From Ophiothrix spiculata (Eukaryota; Echinodermata; Ophiuroidea; Amphilepidida; Ophiotrichidae): a stretch of DNA of 27,412 nucleotides. Numbering within the stretch: position 1 is the stretch's first letter; every line of letters begins with the position of its first letter. Made by a program: the position numbers and the translations under genes. The notes below the pieces were generated by a model, which was not told where the DNA came from, ran no database searches, and saw nothing but the letters and a program-made list of their open reading frames with translations. Below are positions 9,861 through 21,492 of this stretch, in pieces. Location of the stretch: NCBI GenBank assembly GCA_000969725.1, contig JXSR01S033958.1. One strand, given 5' to 3'.

Positions 9861-10410
9861 TTCATTTGTATCATCAGAAGTGGCCTTGAAAGTAGACAGA
9901 TGGATTTCATTCCATTCTAAATTATGCTAAATCTGGAATATCATTTACTAATGATATTTGGCATGTATCCCACACTGCATTTCCAAGTAACATTATAGCA
10001 AGAATGCGTAGTGATCATTATCATTAATTATTGAGTTTTCACTGGGTTTTTCCAAAATTAATTGTAGATCCCACTACCCAAGCAACATTTGAGACTTAAA
10101 TATCTTGCACATCAGAAATACAGTTCTCAGATAAAGCATATTACTGCAGTGGACAAATGAAAACTTTTAATGTTTCTGCCATCTTCAAAGCAAAATTTAA
10201 CTTTAAATTAAAAATCAAATGTGTCTTGGTGAATTTCTAACAGGTTGATATGTATAGCTAGACCTAAATCAATTAGTTAAAAAATATGAAATCATCATAC
10301 CGGCTCATGAAATATTTTCTTAAAAAAGGTTGAAATTAATGAGTCTCTTTAAGACATAAAACAACCTGAAACCAGCTTAAAAGCTGAACGTTCAAGTCCC
10401 TATTAATAAG
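9861..10410. other. No gene recognised
   Basis: AT-rich DNA without open frames or clear repeats. Confidence 0.5.
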
Positions 10411-10411
10411 A

Positions 10412-10555
10412 CATAAAATGTAAAATTAATTGGTATGCCTATTTTATATTCATTATGTATTTACATAACAGCCTCATACATAGTCTACTAAGTTATATAG
10501 GGAGGCATACATTCTTTTGCCTCTGAAGAGTAAACAAGAAGCAACCCAAGGGTTA
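10412..10555 (+). repeat. Dispersed repeat, copy 1
   Basis: Aligns with the reverse complement of 22894-23018. Shared blocks include CATAAAATGTAAAATTAATT, TTATGTATTTACATAACAG and GTAAACAAGAA. It has no coding signal or inverted ends, and its family is unknown. Confidence 0.75.
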
Positions 10556-10599
10556 TATATGTGTCCCGCCGCGGCAAAAGGGTGCAGTTGTAGGCTCCT

Positions 10600-10672
10600 A
10601 CATGTTGCTCATTGTAGCATATCTGATGCATACAAATAGCATACATCAGATATGCTACAAGCAGCAACATGT
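10600..10672. other. Pre-microRNA-sized hairpin
   Basis: A 10-bp outer stem (10600-10609 with 10663-10672) and a perfect 17-bp inner stem (TTGTAGCATATCTGATG at 10612-10628 with 10644-10660) are separated by a 2x2 internal mismatch and closed by a 15-base loop. The total is 73 bases with 27 paired positions, the geometry of an animal pre-microRNA. The structure is symmetrical on either strand, so transcript orientation is undetermined. I do not recognise either arm as a known microRNA. A miniature foldback transposon is the main alternative. Confidence 0.35.
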
Positions 10673-10677
10673 ACGAT

Positions 10678-10733
10678 ATTAAACCTAACAAAATTACACA
10701 TATGCGGTACACATATTAAACCTAACAAAATTA
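10678..10733 (+). repeat. Short direct repeat beside the hairpin
   Basis: The 19-mer ATTAAACCTAACAAAATTA occurs at 10678-10696 and 10715-10733, a 37-bp period. Confidence 0.85.
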
Positions 10734-10739
10734 ATTTCA

Positions 10740-12010
10740 ATTAGTTAAAAGAATATGTAGATATAGGAGTCTATAGTACTAAGTGACATTTTTCAAACAA
10801 ACTTTTAAACACTTTGGTGAAAATGTTGTCCTCTTTATACACTTTATTGACAATATTAAAAGTATAAAAGCAGACAAAGACTAAAGTAAATAAGAACCTC
10901 TTAGTCATTGCAGATCTGTATCAATATGTATCACTACAGGCCTAGAGCACCTAAAAACTATGAAATCATCCGACTTCATACTGACTCATACCAGATATTT
11001 TCCAAAAATAGCTGCAAAGAAAACTGGGTACAAAGCTAAGCTGGGTCATAAGAAATCAGGGAGCAGTGAGTCCGACTCAGACAGGATGCACCTGTATCTG
11101 GAGCGCACAATGACTCAAAACTCAGGGTAGAAAATATATGGAGAGTTGAGATCCAATTGATTCTCCCAGGCCTGGTGGAGTTTGCAGGAGTTTTTGGTTT
11201 CTCCTTTATTCAGTTTGTGTAAAAGTTTTGTCAGTTTCAAGAATTTGAATGAATACTTGTAGAGTAACTTTTGCCAAGTCATTGCTTGGGTTGGCTCTCG
11301 TATTCACCTCGCAATTCTACCCCTGCAAAGTGTGCTTATATGTTTCAGAGACTTGTTTTATACCTGGATTATTTTGTTGCTGTGTATATGCTATATGAAG
11401 AGGGGATGGGAGACCTTAATGATGTTGATAGGTCCTCACGTCTAGAAATTGCAGGAGCTCTATTAATCACTCATCTAGGTTTAGATAGGAGTGCTGCGAG
11501 GAGCTCAATATTTGTAATATTGCAGTGTAGAGCTCAGATAAACACACTCCTGGAATGTTGTTCAGGAGAACTGTAGGAGCCCATTCTCAATTGAGGTCCT
11601 CAAACATGTAGGTCTTCCTTTTTCTTTCTTTCTTGCACTCCCTCCCTGCCCCTGTGGCAGCCCCCCCCCACCCCTGATTGATGATTTCAACACAGCATTT
11701 CTTGCATTAGGCTATTTCAATCATGTTAATAATAATTTTGTCTTTTTTTGGGGGGGAGGAGGCTACATTTGATTACTTTGCTTTGGGTTTCATCTTTTGA
11801 TGGAGAAAAAAACCACCACATTTTTATTTATATCACATCTTTCTTACCTGTTGAGTATCATCATCCATGGCCCAAGATGGTGGTAAACAGGCAAATTCAT
11901 GAAAATAACAGACAAACAAGAATCATTTTTAGTAAATTTTACAAACAGCATAATACAAGTGTTACAAGAAAAATCAAACAAGCAAACAAAGTGTAGAAAT
12001 CTTAGGTCAG
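10740..12010. other. No gene recognised
   Basis: The largest frame (11271-11576, 101 codons) starts in a cysteine-rich patch and has no recognisable domain or splice context. A poly-pyrimidine patch (about 11610-11670) and poly-G (11750) are present. The frame at 11748-11996 is built on low-complexity sequence. Confidence 0.5.
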
Positions 12011-12083
12011 ACCTAAACTAGAATACGCGGTTCTCGGGCCGCGCGGTTCTCGACACAGAGTGTCGATCACGATGCCTCCGCAT

Positions 12084-12548
12084 TCCACCTTTGTAATCGG
12101 ACGAAGTTGAGAATTTGACCTTTCTTTAGAACTATGACCCAAACCTTTGAAATCGGACAAAGTTGAAAATCTGACCTTTCTTTTTACCTTTGACCCCCAG
12201 TTTAAGGTCGGACGATGGGGTCTCCATTGACACTTTTGATCGCTGGTCCAAGACGAACATTTTGAGACCTTAACCTTTGAAATCTGACAAAGTTGAAAAT
12301 TTGACCTTTGACCTCCAGGGAAAGGTCGGACGATGGGGTCACCATTGACACTTTTGATCGCTGGTCAAAGACGAACATTTTGAAACCTTAATATTTGAAA
12401 TCAGACAAAGTTGAATATTTGACCTTTCTTTTGACCTTTGACCCCTAGGGAAAGGTCGGACGATGGGGTCACCATTAACACTTTTGATCGCTGGTCCATG
12501 ACGAACAATTTGACATCTTAACCTTTGAAATCGGACAAAGTTGAAAAA
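12084..12548 (+). repeat. Tandem array of about 118-130-bp units
   Basis: The marker AAGGTCGGACGATGGGG starts at 12204, 12322 and 12452. Each is followed by a CACTTTTGATCGCTGGTCC-type block and an AAATCGGACAAAGTTGAAAA block. About three and a half units are present, with a partial first unit at 12088. Confidence 0.9.
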
Positions 12549-12935
12549 TAAGCAACATTTTATGCATAAATTATGCAAATTAGATACTTAATTAGCATAT
12601 TTTGCGCTCAAATTGCAGCTGGCATAAGCGCAGCTCTATCCGCACCTACCCATTAAATTTCATGAATGTAGGGTGCACGGTTTGTAAAATATCACATTTA
12701 AAGCATTTTACGCATAAATTAAGCTACATTTTATGCATAAATTATGCAAATTAGGTACTTAATTAGCATATTTTGCGCTCAAATTGCACCTGGCACAAGC
12801 GCAGCTCAATCTCCACCTACCCACCAAATTTCATGAATGTAAGGTGGACAGTTTGTAAAATATGCCATTTAAACCATTTTATCCATAAATTATGCAAATT
12901 AGGTAGTTAATTAGCATATTTTGCGCTTAAATTGT
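12549..12935 (+). repeat. Second tandem array, about 148-171-bp units
   Basis: Three units each carry TTATGCATAAATTATGCAAA (or a close variant), TTAATTAGCATATTTTGCGC and a CCTACCCA...AAATTTCATGAATGTA block. Unit markers start at about 12560, 12731 and 12879. The third unit is the most diverged. Confidence 0.85.
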
Positions 12936-13380
12936 CGATGGATTGAGTTTGGCTCTAGGTCTACCCAGGCATCAAATATCATTAACGTAGGGCATGCGGT
13001 TTCGGAGATATGCATAAAATAAAATTCTGCTCCGTTAAGGAGATATTGCCCTTTGTATCTACGAAATTATAAAGGATTACATGCAAGAGCGCCATCTTAA
13101 AACGCGTTGTATTCGTTAATTAAATGGCCGATCGGGCCAATTTTCGCATATGTTATGCGCCCATTAAAATAAGGTGGGGTTAAAATTTTGAAGGGGTGGA
13201 ATTTTAGCAAATGCTCCTTGTCCAATTATTTCTAAGTCCCTAAAATCACAAAAAAACACATATTTTCTGCTTAAAAACCGACTAAATTTGCATATTTTGC
13301 GCCGAAACTTTCAGAGAAAATTACTAGCAACCCTTACCACCAGTCCACCGACTTGCATTGTTCCACGCCTCACCAGTTCA

Positions 13381-13399
13381 GACGGACGGACGGACGGAC
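13381..13399 (+). repeat. (GGAC)n microsatellite
   Basis: GACGGACGGACGGACGGAC, just inside the right end of the composite repeat. Confidence 0.95.
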
Positions 13400-13467
13400 A
13401 ACCAGAAAACATAATGCCTCTCGCGGAGGCATAAAAAAACCACATAAGTTGGGTTAAAGAATATCTA

Positions 13468-14335
13468 CAGGGTGTCCCAATAAACATTGTGCATAGAAAC
13501 GGCAATGATTTTCTCAGAAGTTAGGCACACCAGCTACCTCAAAATTACATCATTCTAAAGCCCATACTTTTGATCATCTTCGTTGAAAATATCAAGAAAA
13601 TCCATCATTGCTTGTATCATTTTTCTTCTGCACAATGGCAAAAACATGTTCACAAAGAAAATCGAAAAGGTCTTTACAACATTAACAGTTGAATAGATTA
13701 CAGTGACAAAGTCACTGCATACGTGTTGCCAATATTCTTTCAAAGGAAATCATATGAAGCCACTTTTGATAGTTTCTTTTTTCTTTGTCTTTGTTTATTC
13801 TTTTTTTTCCCCTATATTATATACATATTATGATATTTTCTATTCGAAAATATACAAAGACTGTAAAACTAGGTTTATTGGCAAAATTACTCAATGCTTC
13901 GTATATGATTGTTTACATGCAAAGCTGGATTGTTTTTCTTCTTTTGGAAACTGAAAATCAATCTTACAAAGTAAATTATATTCATTTTATATAATTGCAC
14001 CAAAAATTTGAACAGATAGTTGTCTTAAGTCTTATTTCAAATCAAAAGCAGTGAGTCCATCACTGGGTAAGTACGGTATTAATGGCAATTGTGCAGAAAA
14101 GGAAAAACTCCAAGAAATCTTCTAATCAAATATCTTTGTATAAATCTGGCTGCTCGCATTATTTCAAAAAATTCTAACGACATCTCTTGTTTGCCTCAAT
14201 GGATTTTCTTGATATTTACAGTGATGATGAACAAGACTATGGGCTCAGAATAATATAATTTTCAATTAGGCGATTTGCCCAACTTCTGAGTAAATCAGCT
14301 CTGTTTTCATGCACAATGTTTATTGGGACACCCTG
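13468..14335. mobile_element. Mariner-type foldback element
   Basis: The ends are CAGGGTGTCCCAATAAAC and its exact complement, flanked by TA (13466-13467 and 14336-14337); CAGGGTGTCCC is a familiar Tc1/mariner-class terminus. The inverted arms extend imperfectly for about 150 bp. Read outward, each arm encodes a similar short peptide: MDFLDIFNEDDQKYGL on the minus strand at the left (about 13558-13605) and MDFLDIYSDDEQDYGL on the plus strand at the right (about 14200-14247). The central 550 bp has no long frame, so the element is non-autonomous. Confidence 0.85.
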
Positions 14336-14594
14336 TATGGTTAGAATATTAGACATTTCTTGGTTTTAATACAAATGTATACTGTCACACGGACGTAACT
14401 GCTTTCCAGAAGAAATTTATAACCAAATATATTGCTGAATAAAGTTCAAAAATTTGTAGACCAAACAAATTTTGAATAGCGCCACAATATTGCTTATTTA
14501 TGCTGATTATCTCAAACGATACCTGCCCAATTTTAACTTTTTTCCACAAAAATACCCAACTGATATAGGTAATTACAAAAGGTTATTTGCGCTT

Positions 14595-14810
14595 CAGGGG
14601 TGCACCCCATTTGGTTCACGGGGGCATGGTAGTTTTTTGAAGAAAAAAAATCTTAACCCAAAGATAAGAAGGAAAAAAACTTCGCCCAACTACTTCAAGA
14701 TAGAGAAAAACATAAAATGAAATTTGAAAAATCTTGCCATTGGAGACAAAAAACCTGACTCAACCCCAACTTCTATACCCCCAATGAATATCAAATGGTG
14801 CACCCCTTAC
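14595..14810. repeat. Possible short inverted-repeat element
   Basis: CAGGGGTGCACCCCATTTG at the left and CAAATGGTGCACCCCTTA at the right are complementary apart from a 2-base gap. No target duplication is clear. The 82-codon frame at 14472-14720 crosses it and is lysine-rich low complexity. Confidence 0.4.
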
Positions 14811-15020
14811 TTAAATTTGCATTTTACATAAAAATACAATCCAACATTGATTTTATTTCATGATATAATACCACACCCTTTTGACCTACTGCAACTTCCT
14901 TTTCAATTCTGTTGAACAGAAGATTCAGATTTAAATTTAAACTGATTATCATCAAATTTAGCTATATTCAATTGCCTCTCTTAATAATTTTACCCAGGCA
15001 AAGTCTTTAAGCATAAAATG

Positions 15021-17071
15021 AAGCACTCAAGGAAACAGCAATTGGCTAAGTCATGAAACTTACATGAAGATAAGATCTCAAGCTCCATATAAATTTACTG
15101 TATGTGCTGTTTCTAATTTGACACATTTAACTCTTAATTGCTTTTAACCATTCCAAATAGTTCTGGGTAAACAGTATAATTTAGTGAAATGCGTTCTTGC
15201 CAAGTTGTATTCTCTTTGCATAAATTGCATTGATAATAGCACTCAATCTAATCGAAAGGGAATTCTAAAACTGAAGTACATGGCCAAATTTTAAAGTGAT
15301 TTGTACAAATAAATACCACAAACTGTACACAACATGCAGAAAATAACACATGCTGCATGAAAACAGATGTGTGGACTTTTTTTTTTCGTTTTTTACTAAA
15401 TTAGCAGAAAATGCAAATGCAATAACACCTACTAATCTCACAAATAGAATTTTGTTTTACATATGTTACATAGCTACATGCATGAAAAAAACAAACATGG
15501 AACACATAAATTTAAATGGTCAGAGATGCCACTGATTTCTTTGAAAAAGAAACCCGAAAAAGCCATCAATTCTTGAAAATACTACCAAAAAGGGCCAAAA
15601 ATATATGAAAATATGTAAATTAGAGATCATAAAAAACCTGCAATCATGGTTTGAGCTTTGTAAAAACCTGATTTCAGGTTAAAACCTGAAAAGTGGCATC
15701 TTTGAATGGTGTAGGAGCATTGATTTGTGTTTGGGCGCAAACCTGTTTCGGTCATGTAGGACTTCAAAATACACATTATACCGCTGTCATATAGTTTGTA
15801 TCTTCTAGCAAAGATCATATATTGAATTAAACAATTGAAGATACTTCAAAACATATAGGCCTCTATGAAATTGATGTAACATGTTGTGGACTGATTTTCT
15901 CAAAAACGTTTCACAGTTCATGATGTGGATTGATTTTTTCAAAAATGTCTTACAGTAAACCTTAACAAATGGACAAAATTAGTATCACAACTTATTCCAT
16001 GCTATTTCCCTGAAGTAGGCAGAACAGAGCTAGCCCAATCCCATACCCAGATCCAAGTGAAAATTTACTATACATGTACTTATTTGTGACAAGTAGGTCT
16101 AGGATTTTACCTCCACTATAGATTTCTCTTGTAAAAGTAGGACAATGTCACCGATTCCCGGCACCGATCACATCCATGTTTCATTTGCTATTCAATGCCC
16201 CGTTTTCAATTTCACTTCACAGTATGTGTACTGTTATGCTGTCAATATAATCTCTTTCATTTTCTTCAAGATAAGCATTTCAAGTGCAATATACACCGAG
16301 ATACGATTCCACATATTTTATGTATATTTTAAGAGTATTTCCTTCTTCTTTATGTCTCCCCTTTCCTTAGCACTGATTTAATGCAATTCAAAATTTAAAC
16401 ACCATATTTGTAGATTATTCAAAATTTGGATCAAAATTTAACACTCGATCAAATTTTCCAAACATTCTAGTCCAAAATTTAAAATGATGTGCCGCATTTA
16501 CAGTGGCATAACCAAGTGGAAAGAGGAGGGGTGGAGAGGAACGCTTACTACTGGGTAAGATGACAGTTAAGAAATATAAAAAAAATCAGCAAAACATGAG
16601 GGCAAATGAGTACAATTTGGAATAAAATAGCATGACATACAAAAAAATGGAATGGAAAGGTGAAAGTTGGGAACTTGGGAATTGGAAAAACCTTGTCTTC
16701 TTTGACATTAAGGCTTACATAATTGCTCTTGCTAAAATGAACACGTTGATCAAATTTTTACACAATGTTTATGGCATAACCAGGTCTTCCATATGACATA
16801 AAATGAATGGATCTGTAGCAATTGATAGAAAATGCTGATGCAACAATCTTGGAATAACTTCATCAGGACTGTTAGGTCACAGAACAAAATATGCACCCTA
16901 AGGATAAGACACATCAACCAATGCAAAATGACCAAGTCGGCGCATTGTCCCAAGCGGGGGCGGCCGCGATTTAGTAGAAGCTAGTAAATTTAGGGCTAGG
17001 GATTTCCAAAACGCACATTTAGGATACATTTTACGTGTCTTTCTATTGGCGCATTAATATTGAAAATGTTG
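15021..17071 (+). repeat. 2.05-kb tandem duplication, copy 1
   Basis: The unit starts AAGCACTCAAGGAAACAG and runs to GCATTAATATTGAAAATGT, where copy 2 begins directly. From 15021 to about 16390 it differs from copy 2 at only about six positions by eye. From about 16400 to the end there are many substitutions and several indels. Short frames recur identically in both copies (61, 63 and 78 codons), but they show no domain, and their identity only reflects the duplication. Confidence 0.95.
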
Positions 17072-19125
17072 AAGCACTCAAGGAAACAGCAATTGGCTAA
17101 GTCATGAAACTTACATGAAGATAAGATCTCAAGCTCCATATAAATTTACTGTATGTGCTGTTTCTAATTTGACACATTTAACTCTTAATTGCTTTTAACC
17201 ATTCCAAATAGTTCTGGGTAAACAGTATAATTTAGTGAAATGCGTTCTTGCCAAGTTGTATTCTCTTTGCATAAATTGCATTGATAATAGCACTCAATCT
17301 AATCGAAAGGGAATTCTAAAACTGAAGTACATGGCCAAATTTTAAAGTGATTTGTACAAATAAATACCACAAACTGTACACAACATGCAGAAAATAACAC
17401 ATGCTGCATGAAAACAGATGTGTGGACTTTTTTTTTTCGTTTTTTACTAAATTAGCAGAAAATGCAAATGCAATAACACCTACTAATCTCACAAATAGAA
17501 TTTTGTTTTACATATGTTACATAGCTACATGCATGAAAAAAACAAACATGGAACACATAAATTTAAATGGTCAGAGATGCCACTGATTTCTTTGAAAAAG
17601 AAACCCGAAAAAGCCATCAATTCTTGAAAATACTACCAAAAAGGGCCAAAAATATATGAAAATATGTAAATTAGAGATCATAAAAAACCTGCAATCATGG
17701 TTTGAGCTTTGTAAAAACCTGATTTCAGGTTAAAACCTGAAAAGTGGCATCTTTGAATGGTGTAGGAGCATTGATTTGTGTTTGGGCGCAAACCTGTTTC
17801 GGTCATGTAGGACTTCAAAATACACATTATACCGCTGTCATATAGTTTGTATCTTCTAGCAAAGATCATATATTGAATTAAACAATTGAAGATACTTCAA
17901 AACATATGGGCCTCTATGAAATTGATGTAACATGTTGTGGACTGATTTTCTCAAAAACGTTTCACAGTTCATGATGTGGATTGATTTTCTCAAAAACGTT
18001 TCACAGTAAACCTTAACAAATGGACAAAATTAGTATCACAACTTATTCCATGCTATTTCCCTAAAGTAGGCAGAACAGAGCTAGCCCAATCCCATACCCA
18101 GATCCAAGTGAAAATTTACTATACATGTACTTATTTGTGACAAGTAGGTCTAGGATTTTACCTCCACTATAGATTTCTCTTGTAAAAGTAGGACAATGTC
18201 ACCGATTCCCGGCACCGATCACATCCATGTTTCATTTGCTATTCAATGCCCCGTTTTCAATTTCACTTCACAGTATGTGTACTGTTATGCTGTCAATATA
18301 ATCTCTTTCATTTTCTTCAAGATAAGCATTTCAAGTGCAATATACACCGAGATACGATTCCACATATTTTATGTATATTTTAAGAGTATTTCCTTCTTCT
18401 TTATGTCTCCCCTTTCCTTAGCACTGATTTAATGCAATTCAAAATTTAAAAACCATATTTGTAGATTATTCAAAATTTGGATCAAAATTTAACACTCGAT
18501 CAAATTTTCCAAACGTTCTAGTCCGAAATTTAAAATGATGTGCCGCATTTACAGTGGCATAACCAAGTGGAAAGAGGAGGGGTGGAGAGGAAAGCTCATT
18601 CCTGGGTAAGATGGCAGCAAAAACATGAGGGCAAATAGGTACAATTTGGAATAAAATAGCATGAAGCAAAAAAATGGAATGGTAATGTGAAAGTTGGGAA
18701 CTTGGGAATTGGAAAAACATTGTCTTCTTTGACATTAAGGCTTACATGTGCCACTACTACATTTTTCACAAGGTAAACTGCTCTTGCAAGTAAAATGAAC
18801 ACGATGATCAAATTTTTACATAATGTTTATGGCATAACCAGGTCTTCCATATGACATAGAATATGAATGGATCAGTAGCAATTGATTGAAAATGCTGATG
18901 CAACAATCTTGGAATAACTTCATCAGGACTATTAGGTCACAGAACAAAATATGCACCCTAAGGATAAGACACATCAACCAATGCAAAATGACCAAGTCGG
19001 CGCATTGTCCCAGAATTGGCCGCGATTTAGTGGAAGCTAGTAAATTTAGGGCTAGGGTTTTCCAAAACGCAAATTTAGGATACATTTTACGTGTCTTTCT
19101 ATTGGCGCATTAATATTGAAAATGT
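17072..19125 (+). repeat. 2.05-kb tandem duplication, copy 2
   Basis: Head-to-tail partner of 15021-17071, offset 2051 bp. It lacks about 25 bp near 18610 relative to copy 1 and has about 30 extra bp near 18750 (GTGCCACTACTAC...GGTAAACTG). A 39-bp-period internal repeat (17943-17968 and 17982-18007) is perfect here but has four mismatches in copy 1. The minus-strand frames at 18466-19085 have no recognisable features. Confidence 0.95.
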
Positions 19126-19774
19126 AACAAACAATTTATTTTCTACCTTTATTCAAATAATAACAAAAGTGCTCCTATAGTGATACACATTATTGTATTA
19201 TTCTAAATCCTCGTAGCAAAGGAATTTTAAGTTTATTCGATGCACTATTTTAACGTAAATGAAATTACACGCTCGACACCGCGGAAGGTTTTCATGATCA
19301 AATATAGCAGGAAAGAGGCATATCCACCGTCGTCTGCATCGTCCAATAGAAGATTAAACCATCTAGTCGTTAGAAAAAATGGACTTGTAAAACACAATTT
19401 TACCAAAATACTGATGCAACAAACGTGAAGGAATTTCAAGCAACAAAAATGGATGAAGGCATCTTACTTCGTGCATCATCACTGTGCATCATGACATGAA
19501 AATGAATCCCACAACCCTGCATCCTATATCATTGAAATACAATCAACCGTAGGAGCCTCCCTCATGTTATATGCATGGTCTATTTATGTAAAGGTTATAT
19601 TTAGAAAAGGGCACAGTTCATTCATTCTGAAAATTATATATACAGACATAGGGCAATTTATGAATATTGAGTTTGGAACATGATATAGATCAAGATATAC
19701 TTTTAAAGAAACTAGCCATAGTCGCAAATTTGAAGATCAAATTTTCTCTTACCAACACTTGCTGGTATAAGTTT
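19126..19774. other. No gene recognised
   Basis: AT-rich. Overlapping frames on both strands at 19240-19439 are short and unrecognised. Confidence 0.5.
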
Positions 19775-19776
19775 TA

Positions 19777-20101
19777 TTAGGCAAAAAAAAATAACTCTGT
19801 CTCAGTTTACTTAAGGTCAAAACCCTAAGCGCTATGCGTTTTTTGTTTTTTAAAGTAAAAAAGGGCTACGCGGATGCGGAAATACCCCCTATTTTTTTTT
19901 TTGCAATTTTGGGCCACTTTTTTTTTCGCGTCCGCTTCACAGCCGTTTATTTAACTTTTTTACCAGTAGTAGGGAAAAAAGATGAAAAAAACTGAAAATC
20001 TCTCAAAACCTAAAAAAAAAAAAAGAAATGCGCTAAATTTTGATTTTTAAAAGCTATGCGCACGGGAAGCTGAGAAAGACTTTTTTTTTTCTTTGGCCTT
20101 A
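19777..20101. mobile_element. TA-flanked MITE with poly-A/T-rich ends
   Basis: The left end TTAGGCAAAAAAAAATAACT...CTCAG and the complement of the right end (TAAGGCCAAAGAAAAAAAAA...CTCAG) match imperfectly over about 30 bp. Subterminal CTATGCG words sit in opposite orientations near both ends. TA flanks both borders (19775-19776 and 20102-20103). Confidence 0.65.
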
Positions 20102-20103
20102 TA

Positions 20104-21094
20104 AAGTACGAGTAGTACTTCCACATACTTTCACACCATTCACATATTTTCAAAAACATGCTATTTTCACTAACAACTATTCAGTGAGATCAATTGTTTA
20201 ATTCTAGAAACACTGTCATTGAATTAATAAATCAACAGTGAATTGAATTCAAAGTATATAATGATTTCGTTGATTTGAATAAGTTTCTGTAAGTTTTCAA
20301 GGCTATCATGGCTAGTGCCTTAGCATTCCATCACTGTCTTTCAGTACAGCACTTTGCACTCAGTATAATGCTCTCTATCATTCCCCTTTCTATTCCCTTT
20401 TTAGTCCATTATCTTAAAAATAAACACAGACCTTGGTGACCTACATAGGCAAATGGTTAACAAATCAAAGGAAATGTTCTCCCGGGCAGAATTCTAGTTA
20501 TACAAATAAGTCTGCTCAAGAAGACCCTTGGCATTCCATTTGCAAAGCTATACACTGCTGAAAGCCATTGAATTTAATGTTAGGTTTGAAGCGACGACTA
20601 GTAGTCGTTTTCGGCACACTCAAACTAGCTGCATGCATAAAGCATTTACATGAGAAAGTAGGGAGAAAAACATGGGAGGGGGCACTCAAACAAACTGCAG
20701 TCACCTTAAGACCCTTATTTTACAATTGTCTCCTACTATGTACATCATTATCCACCTATATCTTTAAAAAAAAACCATCCATGTTATAGTCACATATACA
20801 TGTAGAAAGAGTATTCATCATGCACTTTTGTGTGGTAAAAAATGTCTCAAATTTTACACAACTGAAAGACCTTAATTTTTAAACATTGTCAATAAAGACC
20901 CCTCTTTTCCATGTTCCTCAATGAAGGTAGTTGATGTCATTATGTTTATGCTACTTTGCATACATGAATGCTCCCCTCCCTAGGGGAGTGAATAGCAGCA
21001 GACAAACTTCAAGTCCTGGAGAAATATGCATTTATACAAGAGCATGAGTAGAGCTTTATTCTAAGGGAAGGGTTTCTTCCACATACATTTAAAT
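20104..21094. other. No gene recognised
   Basis: The frames at 20516-20704 (minus) and 20568-20789 (plus) overlap one another and show no domain. A near-palindrome ACGACTAGTAGTCGT lies at about 20594. Confidence 0.5.
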
Positions 21095-21371
21095 GATAAG
21101 GCAATGAAAAAAACCTGTTTTACAGCCGGATGGACCTTTCAAGTTGGGTCGGTCGGTCGGTCGGGCAAATTCTTTTCATTTTTTTCTCTCTCTAAAATAA
21201 CCCTCCCCCAAAAAAAATGGGAGAAAAAACTAAACAATTTTAAAAAGAAGTTTTTTGAAAAAAATTAATCAAAAATTTGGCAAAAATAAAAAACAAACAA
21301 ATCTTTCCAAAACGCAAATGTATAGGGTCGGTCGGGCTCGTAAAACAGGTGTTTTATTTCATCGTCTTATC
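21095..21371. mobile_element. MITE with about 30-bp inverted ends
   Basis: The left end GATAAGGCAATGAAAAAA + ACCTGTTTTAC and the complement of the right end (GATAAGACGATGAAATAAAAC + ACCTGTTTTAC) align with few differences. GGTCGGTCGG tracts sit just inside both ends. The AT-rich interior yields only a spurious 65-codon frame at 21277-21474. Confidence 0.7.
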
Positions 21372-21492
21372 TTATTGTTTTCAATCATTTTTAAGAATGG
21401 AAAGTAATCCACTACTCAGCATGTTTCAGGGGAAGATGCAGATCTCTAGGCATCTTCTGTGGGGATGCGGTTGATCCCAGCCTAGCTAAAAT

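Larger units (their letters stand above)
12072..13432. mobile_element. Composite interspersed repeat with ATGCCTCCGC inverted ends
   Basis: ATGCCTCCGC at 12072-12081 is the exact reverse complement of GCGGAGGCAT at 13423-13432, and the right end is itself a hairpin (GCCTC-TCGCG-GAGGC). Between them lie two different tandem arrays and a GGAC-rich tract. The left flank adds two copies of CGCGGTTCTCG and a TCGACAC/GTGTCGA hairpin (12016-12066). The consistent ends suggest one mobile unit of about 1.36 kb, but no superfamily can be assigned and there is no transposase. Confidence 0.6.

Noticed and set aside
11271-11576. 101-codon open frame
   Set aside because: No recognisable motif, no splice or start context, and a composition no different from its surroundings.
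12084-12935. CRISPR array
   Set aside because: The units are long, contiguous and diverged, with no unique spacers, and the sequence is eukaryotic in character.
13432-13445. Helitron 3' end after the GCCTC-TCGCG-GAGGC hairpin
   Set aside because: No CTRR terminus follows within the expected distance, and the matching left inverted end argues against it.
15350-18432. Identical short frames in both tandem copies (61, 63 and 78 codons) taken as conserved proteins
   Set aside because: Their identity follows from the recent DNA duplication, and flanking non-coding bases are equally conserved, so there is no evidence of protein selection.
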